A stretch of 10,971 bases of DNA from an uncultured Desulfovibrionaceae bacterium. Its GTDB lineage: Bacteria > Desulfobacterota > Desulfovibrionia > Desulfovibrionales > Desulfovibrionaceae. The DNA is taken from positions 1-10,971 of the forward strand of contig CAMQUX010000028.1 in NCBI GenBank assembly GCA_947037905.1, read 5' to 3'. Below are positions 6,591-10,971 of this stretch, in pieces. The first letter of the stretch is position 1, and each line of letters begins with the position of its first letter. Position numbers and translations under genes: made by a program. The notes beneath the pieces were generated by a model that was given only the letters and a program-made list of their open reading frames with translations, was not told the DNA's origin and searched no databases.

Positions 6591-7413
6591 AATATTACTT
6601 TGTATAATATTTTTTGCCTTTTTTAAATTAGGATATTTTGCTTTTTTAGGAAATTCAAATGTTAATTCTTTTGTCTCTCAATTTATACCAGTAAAACATT
6701 CTATAGCAGCAGATAAGTTTTCTATACCATCAAAAGATTACGAAAACGGTCTTTTACCTACGGGTAAGACATATAACGATATTTCCCTTCCTGCTAGCAT
6801 AAGTGCTTCAAGCCAAGCAGAAAATTATGGTCAGGATCAAAGCACTCAATCCCAAAATACTCAGAATTATAATCAAAATCAGAATACGCAGAATTATAAT
6901 CAAAATCAGAATACACAAAATTATGGTCAAAATCAGCGTGCTAATCAGGCGCAGGATTTTTCCAAGCAAGATCGAATAGTCTTAGCAGAGGCACAAACTG
7001 TACCGAAAAGTCCTCCTCTTTCTCAAGATCCTAAAAATTGGGATGCATTAAAGAAAAGAGAAGATGAGCTTGTTACACGAGAGCGCTCTATGAAAGAGCT
7101 AGAGACAGCGTTAAACGCAAAACTCGAGCAGTTACAAAAGCTTGAGCAAGATGTGCAGGCGCTTCTTGATAAGGCTGAAACTGTTAAAGATAAAAAATTA
7201 CGACATTTGGTTGATACATATGCGAACATGAAACCAGCTCAAGCTGCAAAAGTGTTAGAGAGTTTAGAAGAAAATCTTGCTGTACGGATATTATCTGCCA
7301 TGCGAGGAAGACAAGCTGGAGAAATATTTACCTTTATGGATCCTATGCGGGCTGCAAAGCTTTCAGAAAAATTGACACTTATGTACGTACCTTTTGACGA
7401 TGAAGAAAAATAG
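6511..7413 (+). CDS. motE: MotE-like flagellar protein (MgtE N-terminal-type domain)
   Basis: A 300-residue membrane-anchored protein. A Lys/Arg-rich N-terminus precedes one transmembrane helix (about 28-46, ILLCIIFFAFFKLGYFAFL), then a low-complexity Ser/Gln/Asn linker (about 95-150) with a perfect three-copy nine-residue repeat (115-141). A coiled coil follows (about 175-228), then a helical domain (LVDTYANMKPAQAAKVLESL through DPMRAAKLSEKLT, 233-289) that matches the MgtE_N/MotE family. In Rhizobium, MotE stabilises the periplasmic motility protein MotC; proteins of this layout are common beside fliJ. A role in motor assembly or stability is therefore inferred. It overlaps fliJ by 80 bases in another frame. 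ATG codons at 6520 and 6547 would shorten only the cytoplasmic tail. The start at 6511 is supported by an AGGA eight bases upstream. Confidence 0.8.
   Translation: MQKMNSTKSSAKMTKWQRLVSRVKISKILLCIIFFAFFKLGYFAFLGNSNVNSFVSQFIPVKHSIAADKFSIPSKDYENGLLPTGKTYNDISLPASISASSQAENYGQDQSTQSQNTQNYNQNQNTQNYNQNQNTQNYGQNQRANQAQDFSKQDRIVLAEAQTVPKSPPLSQDPKNWDALKKREDELVTRERSMKELETALNAKLEQLQKLEQDVQALLDKAETVKDKKLRHLVDTYANMKPAQAAKVLESLEENLAVRILSAMRGRQAGEIFTFMDPMRAAKLSEKLTLMYVPFDDEEK
6853..6933 (+). repeat. 27-bp in-frame tandem repeat, three copies, in the motE-like gene
   Basis: Three 27-base units encode QNTQNYNQN, QNTQNYNQN and QNTQNYGQN. Differences between copies are a few third-position changes and one Asn-to-Gly codon change in the last copy. 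The unit keeps the reading frame, so copy number can vary without breaking the gene. Confidence 0.95.
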
Positions 7414-7422
7414 ACAAGTAAC

Positions 7423-7502
7423 AATTGAGAATTGATAATAGACAATTGAGAATTGATAATTGATAATAAGATAATAAGATAATAAGATAATAAGATAATA
7501 AG
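7423..7502. repeat. Short tandem repeat array changing from 7-bp to 8-bp units
   Basis: Six heptamers come first: AATTGAG, AATTGAT, AATAGAC, AATTGAG, AATTGAT, AATTGAT (7423-7464). Five perfect copies of the octamer ATAATAAG follow (7463-7502). The heptamers also form a higher-order 21-base repeat (7421-7441 and 7442-7460). The array begins ten bases after the motE-like stop codon. Confidence 0.9.
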
Positions 7503-7564
7503 AAGTGTATATTTTTTATTATTTGAGGAAGTATAGAGCCTGCAGATAGGACAAATAGAGAGAG

Positions 7565-7590
7565 CATAATAAATACTCATAATAAATACT
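7565..7590. repeat. 13-bp perfect tandem duplication
   Basis: CATAATAAATACT occurs at 7565-7577 and again at 7578-7590, head to tail with no mismatch. Confidence 0.9.
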
Positions 7591-7654
7591 TATAGAAGAG
7601 AAGAATATATTCTATACAGAAATTCTTTTAATATGCTAGAAAACATAAAATTAA

Positions 7655-7722
7655 AAAAAATACGAATAAAAGAAAGAGTAGTTTAAGAAAGAGTAGTTTA
7701 AGAAAAAATACGAATAAAAGAA
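7655..7722. repeat. Nested direct repeats (20-bp copies around a 15-bp tandem pair)
   Basis: AAAAAATACGAATAAAAGAA occurs at 7655-7674 and 7703-7722. Between them, AGAAAGAGTAGTTTA is tandemly duplicated (7671-7685 and 7686-7700). The cluster ends right at the terminator stem. Confidence 0.9.
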
Positions 7723-7723
7723 T

Positions 7724-7767
7724 AAAAACTGAGGGAGAAATAATATTTATTTCTCCCTCAGTTTTTT
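7724..7767. terminator. Bidirectional intrinsic terminator between the operon and acs
   Basis: Bases 7724-7743 pair perfectly with 7747-7766 (20 bp, core CTGAGGGAGAAATAA) around a three-base loop TAT. The stem is bounded by five As on the left and six Ts on the right, so it gives a U-tract in both directions. It would end the topA-to-motE transcript on the plus strand and acs on the minus strand, whose stop codon lies 24 bases away. Confidence 0.93.
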
Positions 7768-7790
7768 AGTTGATAGTACTTAATAAAAGC

Positions 7791-9734
7791 TTATTTAGTA
7801 CAGAGTGCTTTTTTTTCTGCCACAAGTATTTCAATAACAGATGGGTCAGCAAGAGTTGAAATATCACCAAACTCTTTTTCTTCACCAGTAGCAATTTTTC
7901 GTAAAATACGGCGCATAATTTTTCCGCTGCGTGTTTTTGGTAAGCTATTGGTAAACTGTATAACTTCAGGAGTTGCTATAGGTCCAATTTCTTTTCTTAC
8001 ACGTAGTACAAGTTCTTTTTTAAGCTCATCACTTGGTTCTATATCTTGTTGTAGTGTTACATATGCATATATTGACTCACCCTTGATAGCATGAGGAATA
8101 GCAACAGCTGCCGCTTCAACAACAGATCTATGAGCTGCAAATGCTGATTCTATTTCAGCTGAGCCCATACGGTGCCCTGATACGTTTATAACATCATCAA
8201 GACGCCCTTCAATCCAGAAATAACCATCAGTATCTTGATGTGCTCCATCACCAGATTCGTAGTGCCCTGGGAAGTTTTTAAAATATCCTGCTTCAAAGCG
8301 AGAAGCTGCTTTATAAATAGTTTTTGCCATACCTGGCCAAGGTTTACTAATAAGTAAATGCCCACTATTATCAGTGCCTACAGATTTTTTATCTGCATCA
8401 AGAAGACTAATAGATATACCTGGCAAAGGGAGCGTTGCAGAACCTGCTTTTAAAGGTATTGCAAACGGTATTGCAGCAATAATAATCCCGCCAGTTTCAG
8501 TTTGCCACCATGTATCAACAAGAGGTATTTTACCGTGCCCTATATTTTTATGATACCACTGCCATGCTTCAGGATTTATTGGCTCGCCAACACTGCCAAG
8601 AACACGCAGACTATCTAATTTATATTTTGCAGGAAGCTCCTCTCCATCTTTCATAAGTGATCTGATAGCAGTTGGGGCAGTATAGAAAATACTCGCATTA
8701 AATTTATCAATTATATGCCAAAATCTTTCAGCATTTGGGTAGCTTGGAACGCCCTCAAACATAAGAGTTGTCACACCTAAAGTAAGTGGTGCATAAAGTC
8801 CATAAGTATGCCCTGTAATCCAACCATGGTCGGCAGTACACCAATGAATGTCTTTATCGTTTGCATCAAAAACAAGCTGCATTGTATGTGCTGCGTAAGT
8901 AAGATAACCGCCAGTAGCGTGTGCTATACCTTTTGCAGTACCTGTACTTCCTGATGTGTAGAGTATAAAAAGAATATCTTCTGTGTTCATGGAAAGAGGC
9001 TCAAGAATAGTATCTTCAGTTTTTTCCATTTCCTCATGCCACCAAAGGTCTCTTCCTTCTTCCATAGTAACAGGTTGATTGCCTCTGTTAACAACAATCA
9101 TAGTTTCAACATGTGTATTTGGAACCGCTTGGTCAGCGCTTGCTTTAAGGGGGATATTTTTACCTGAGCGAATTACAGTATCTGCTGTGATAAGTACTTC
9201 TGCTGCTGTATCATGTAAGCGAGTATGTAAGCTTGCGGCAGAAAAACCAGCAAAAATAGCAGCATGTATTGCACCAATACGTGCACATGCGAGCATTGCA
9301 ATAGATAGTTCAGGAATCATTGGCATATAAAGAGCAACACGGTCTCCTTTTCGGACACCATTTTTTTTAAGAACTTGCGCAAAGCGAGAAACTTCTTTTT
9401 GAAGCTCACCAAAAGTAATAATACGCACATCTTCTTCAGGCTCACCTTGCCAGATGATAGCTGGTTTATCTTTCTTGCCATTTTCAACATGTCTATCAAC
9501 ACAGTTATAACATGCATTTAATTTTGCACCGTCAAACCAAGTGAGGTTTTCTATATCATTAAAAGAACCAGAAAGGACTGTGTCCCATGGTTTATCCCAA
9601 GAGACAAGTTCATTTGCTCTTTTGCCCCAAAATTCATTGGGAGATTTATCTGCTTCATTATACATTTTTGTATATTCTTCAAGGGAAGATACATTAGCTT
9701 GTGGATTACTTGGTGGGTTAAAATCATATTTCAT
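7791..9734 (-). CDS. acs: Acetyl-CoA synthetase (AMP-forming)
   Basis: Converts acetate, ATP and CoA to acetyl-CoA, AMP and pyrophosphate in the cytoplasm, through an acetyl-AMP intermediate. Domain order is that of the ANL superfamily: the Acs N-terminal cap (about 15-75), the phosphate-binding loop YTSGSTGTAKG (259-269), DTWWQTETGG (408-416) with Trp410 at the position that limits the pocket to acetate, YESGD (492-496), the hinge region GRLDDVINVSGHRMG (510-524) and the C-terminal PKTRSGKIMRR with catalytic Lys605. That lysine is the site of reversible acetylation in many bacteria; no acetyltransferase or deacetylase gene is in this window. The length (647) is normal. AAGGAG lies eight bases before the ATG. 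The gene stands alone, divergent from the phosphodiesterase and convergent with the operon. No adjacent actP-like permease is present. Confidence 0.97.
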   Translation of the reverse strand: MKYDFNPPSNPQANVSSLEEYTKMYNEADKSPNEFWGKRANELVSWDKPWDTVLSGSFNDIENLTWFDGAKLNACYNCVDRHVENGKKDKPAIIWQGEPEEDVRIITFGELQKEVSRFAQVLKKNGVRKGDRVALYMPMIPELSIAMLACARIGAIHAAIFAGFSAASLHTRLHDTAAEVLITADTVIRSGKNIPLKASADQAVPNTHVETMIVVNRGNQPVTMEEGRDLWWHEEMEKTEDTILEPLSMNTEDILFILYTSGSTGTAKGIAHATGGYLTYAAHTMQLVFDANDKDIHWCTADHGWITGHTYGLYAPLTLGVTTLMFEGVPSYPNAERFWHIIDKFNASIFYTAPTAIRSLMKDGEELPAKYKLDSLRVLGSVGEPINPEAWQWYHKNIGHGKIPLVDTWWQTETGGIIIAAIPFAIPLKAGSATLPLPGISISLLDADKKSVGTDNSGHLLISKPWPGMAKTIYKAASRFEAGYFKNFPGHYESGDGAHQDTDGYFWIEGRLDDVINVSGHRMGSAEIESAFAAHRSVVEAAAVAIPHAIKGESIYAYVTLQQDIEPSDELKKELVLRVRKEIGPIATPEVIQFTNSLPKTRSGKIMRRILRKIATGEEKEFGDISTLADPSVIEILVAEKKALCTK

Positions 9735-9742
9735 GATACATA

Positions 9743-9748
9743 CTCCTT
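9743..9748 (-). promoter_or_regulatory. Shine-Dalgarno site of acs
   Basis: CTCCTT on the plus strand reads AAGGAG on the minus strand, eight bases before the acs ATG. It confirms the start at 9734. Confidence 0.85.
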
Positions 9749-9758
9749 AATTATTGAC

Positions 9759-9775
9759 GTATAAAAACTTTATAC
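9759..9775 (-). promoter_or_regulatory. Inverted repeat upstream of acs, candidate operator or promoter element
   Basis: GTATAAA (9759-9765) and TTTATAC (9769-9775) form a perfect 7-bp dyad with a three-base spacer, 25 to 41 bases upstream of the acs start codon. On the minus strand it contains TATAAA and TATACG, either of which could be a -10 element. A regulator binding site over the promoter is possible; no protein can be named from the sequence. Confidence 0.35.
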
Positions 9776-9799
9776 TAACTAATAACTTTTGGAAAGAAT

Positions 9800-9841
9800 A
9801 TTCGATAAAAGGACACTTTTATTCGGCAAAAGGGTGTTTTT
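9800..9841. repeat. Imperfect 21-bp tandem duplication
   Basis: Two adjacent 21-base units (9800-9820 and 9821-9841) both start ATTCG, carry AAAAGG in the middle and end TTTT. They match at 15 of 21 positions, and all six differences are transitions. Confidence 0.75.
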
Positions 9842-9860
9842 ACTAAATAAAAGAAAAAAT

Positions 9861-9898
9861 ACACGTAAGCGGTATAATATAACACGTAAGCGGTATAA
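9861..9898. repeat. 17-bp direct repeat with 21-bp period
   Basis: ACACGTAAGCGGTATAA occurs at 9861-9877 and 9882-9898. The four intervening bases continue the A/T pattern, giving a 21-base period. It begins 20 bases after the previous repeat pair. Confidence 0.9.
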
Positions 9899-10015
9899 AT
9901 ATAAATATTCAAAGTATTCAAAATATCAAAAAAAACTAAATAGAGAGTCAAAGAATATATTATTAAAAAATAATGGTATTAAAGTTTAAATTTTTTAGAG
10001 TTTTTAAAAGACCTC

Positions 10016-10060
10016 AAAAACTAGTGTTTTCTTAATTTTTAAGATAAAGTAAAAACTAGT
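10016..10060. repeat. Two copies of AAAAACTAGT before the phosphodiesterase gene
   Basis: AAAAACTAGT occurs at 10016-10025 and 10051-10060, 35 bases apart. A third exact copy lies after the gene at 10928-10937. The ACTAGT core is a palindrome. The pair lies 25 to 69 bases before the start codon, where promoter elements or an operator would be expected. A TATATA sequence at about 10063-10068 directly follows the second copy. Confidence 0.5.
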
Positions 10061-10071
10061 TTATATATAGA

Positions 10072-10078
10072 AAGGAAG
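10072..10078 (+). promoter_or_regulatory. Shine-Dalgarno site of the glycerophosphodiesterase gene
   Basis: AAGGAAG ends six bases before the ATG at 10085 and fixes that start. Confidence 0.8.
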
Positions 10079-10084
10079 TAGCAT

Positions 10085-10909
10085 ATGTTTTTTCAAAAAA
10101 ATTCTCGCAGTAGATTAATAGGAGCACATCGAGGCTTACGCTCTCTTGCACCAGAAAATACCTTACTTGCTCTTGAAAAAGCAATAGCAGCAAAAGCAGA
10201 TTTTTGGGAGATTGATGTACAGCTTTCTTTAGATGATGAGCTTATGGTCGTGCATGATGAAACATTACTACGAACTAGTGATATAGCAAAGCATCCACAG
10301 TTAAAAGATAAGAAAAAAGATAGAGTAGATGAGCTTACTTGCGAAGAACTGCAAATGCTTGATGCTGGCACATGGTTTATAGAAACAGATCCGTTTGGCA
10401 CAATAAAATCAAAAGAAGTGTGTGAGAAAGATTTTAAAATTATAAAAGAGCAAAAAATCTCAACATTAGAAGAAGTGCTAACAGTTGCACTTGAGAATGA
10501 TTTTCCAACAAATATAGAAATAAAAGACCATACAGGCAGAAAGGGTGACGGGTATATTGTAAAAAAACTTATGGAGCTTTTAGAGGACGCAGAACAGCCT
10601 GAGATGTTTTTAATATCCTCATTTAATCATACGTATCTAAAAGAGGTAAAAGAATATTCTCCCTACATGGCAACCGCAGCACTTGATGCAGAACCAAGAG
10701 AGGATCTTATACCATATTTACATAGCTTAGGTGTTGCAGCATATAATATTCGAGAAGGAATAGTCACTGATGAATTACTTGCAAGCTTACGACATGAGGG
10801 CTTTTTTACATCAGTTTGGACAGTAAATAATAAAATAGATGGCAATAAATTGTTAGAAAAGAACGTAAAATCAATAATAACAGATTTTCCTCAATATTTT
10901 TTAAAATAA
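10085..10909 (+). CDS. ugpQ: Glycerophosphodiester phosphodiesterase, cytoplasmic UgpQ-like
   Basis: Hydrolyses glycerophosphodiesters from phospholipid turnover to sn-glycerol-3-phosphate and an alcohol, using a metal ion. The GDPD TIM-barrel signature is complete: GAHRGLRSLAPENTLLAL with His15, Arg16, Glu24 and Asn25; WEIDVQLSLDDELMVVHDETLLRTSD with metal ligands Glu42 and Asp44 and the second catalytic His57; NIEIKD with Glu145 and Lys147; and the closing VWTVNN and ITDFPQYF segments. There is no signal peptide or membrane helix, so it should be cytoplasmic like UgpQ, unlike the periplasmic GlpQ. At 274 residues it is slightly longer than a typical UgpQ; the extra length is a charged insert around 65-120. 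The gene stands alone: no ugp transporter or glp gene is beside it. The family call is secure; the symbol is by resemblance. Confidence 0.93.
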   Translation: MFFQKNSRSRLIGAHRGLRSLAPENTLLALEKAIAAKADFWEIDVQLSLDDELMVVHDETLLRTSDIAKHPQLKDKKKDRVDELTCEELQMLDAGTWFIETDPFGTIKSKEVCEKDFKIIKEQKISTLEEVLTVALENDFPTNIEIKDHTGRKGDGYIVKKLMELLEDAEQPEMFLISSFNHTYLKEVKEYSPYMATAALDAEPREDLIPYLHSLGVAAYNIREGIVTDELLASLRHEGFFTSVWTVNNKIDGNKLLEKNVKSIITDFPQYFLK

Positions 10910-10952
10910 TATCGTATAAAAAGAATTAAAAACTAGTAAACTAGAAATTAGT

Positions 10953-10971
10953 AAAGCTATAAAGCTATAAA
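10953..10971. repeat. 8-bp tandem repeat at the right window edge
   Basis: AAAGCTAT occurs twice head to tail (10953-10960 and 10961-10968), and the next three bases AAA start a possible third copy cut by the window end. No terminator is visible between the phosphodiesterase stop and this repeat. Confidence 0.7.

Larger units (their letters stand above)
7414..7790. other. Gene-free stretch with tandem repeats and a terminator
   Basis: This 377-base spacer separates the convergent motE-like and acs genes. It holds a 7/8-bp repeat array (7423-7502), a 13-bp tandem duplication (7565-7590), a nested 15/20-bp repeat cluster (7655-7722) and a bidirectional terminator (7724-7767). I see no credible coding sequence: open frames here are short, A/T-biased and lack start signals. 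Confidence 0.8.
9735..10084. other. Gene-free divergent spacer with repeats
   Basis: These 350 bases lie between the divergent acs and phosphodiesterase genes and must contain both promoters. They hold the dyad near acs, two successive 21-bp-period repeats (9800-9841 and 9861-9898), an A/T-rich stretch (9899-9990) in which I see nothing specific, and two copies of AAAAACTAGT near the phosphodiesterase. I see no credible protein or RNA gene. Confidence 0.7.

Noticed and set aside
7239..7580. Open frames on the minus strand across the end of the motE-like gene and the repeat array
   Set aside because: They overlap a well-supported gene or consist of repeat DNA giving Leu/Ile/Ser/Tyr strings, with no start signal.
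7421..7722. CRISPR-like array
   Set aside because: Units are 7 to 20 bases, contiguous and without unique spacers of constant length; no cas genes are present.
9079..9330. Plus-strand open frame inside acs
   Set aside because: It is the complementary reading of a fully supported enzyme gene and has no start signal or family pattern.
9813..9837. Hairpin ACACTTTT with AAAAGGGTGT as a terminator in the divergent spacer
   Set aside because: Pairing needs a two-base bulge, and a terminator is not expected between divergent genes; the sequence is better explained as an imperfect 21-bp duplication.
9789..9989. Possible 66-residue plus-strand protein between acs and the phosphodiesterase gene
   Set aside because: It starts with TTG without a Shine-Dalgarno, is a low-complexity Lys/Arg/Tyr/Asn string, and is made largely of the A/T-rich repeats.

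Overview
The window is A+T-rich (about two thirds A+T by eye) bacterial chromosome with long open genes separated by short A/T-rich spacers. The gene set points to a flagellated Gram-negative bacterium: TopA with a run of C-terminal zinc ribbons, a polar amino acid ABC ATPase, DNA polymerase IV, FliJ, a MotE-type flagellar protein, an acetate-type acetyl-CoA synthetase and a glycerophosphodiesterase. The start of the leftmost, truncated protein resembles a LytTR-type response regulator that I associate with Desulfovibrionaceae. A low-G+C member of that family (Lawsonia-like or a host-associated relative) is my best guess. This is inference from gene content and remembered family features, not from a search.

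Layout. 1-352 (minus strand): the 5' part of a receiver-like regulator whose domain is interrupted by pentapeptide-type and His/Asn/Ser repeats; it runs off the left edge. 353-570: a divergent intergenic region. 571-7413 (plus strand): six closely packed genes, topA, an ABC-transporter ATPase, dinB, an unrecognised exported protein, fliJ and a motE-like gene. Gaps are 11 to 40 bases, the last pair overlaps by 80 bases, and there is no convincing internal terminator, so they are probably co-transcribed at least in part. 7414-7790: a gene-free stretch with several short tandem repeats, ending in a strong bidirectional terminator. 7791-9734 (minus strand): acs, convergent with the operon. 9735-10084: a second repeat-rich gene-free stretch between the divergent acs and glycerophosphodiesterase genes. 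10085-10909 (plus strand): the glycerophosphodiesterase, followed by another short tandem repeat that reaches the window edge.

How the genes relate. The operon mixes DNA topology (TopA), tolerance of damaged DNA (Pol IV), solute uptake (ABC ATPase, whose permease is not here) and flagellar assembly or motility (FliJ, MotE-like). The exported protein between dinB and fliJ is the least explained gene. Acs makes acetyl-CoA from acetate, and the phosphodiesterase recovers glycerol-3-phosphate from phospholipid breakdown products; each looks like an independent transcription unit.

I see no CRISPR array, tRNA, rRNA, insertion sequence or prophage. The most unusual signals are the repeat insertion in the truncated regulator, the in-frame 27-bp repeat in the MotE-like protein, and the many different short tandem duplications in the spacers. 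I did not find a clear, complete, previously undescribed system.
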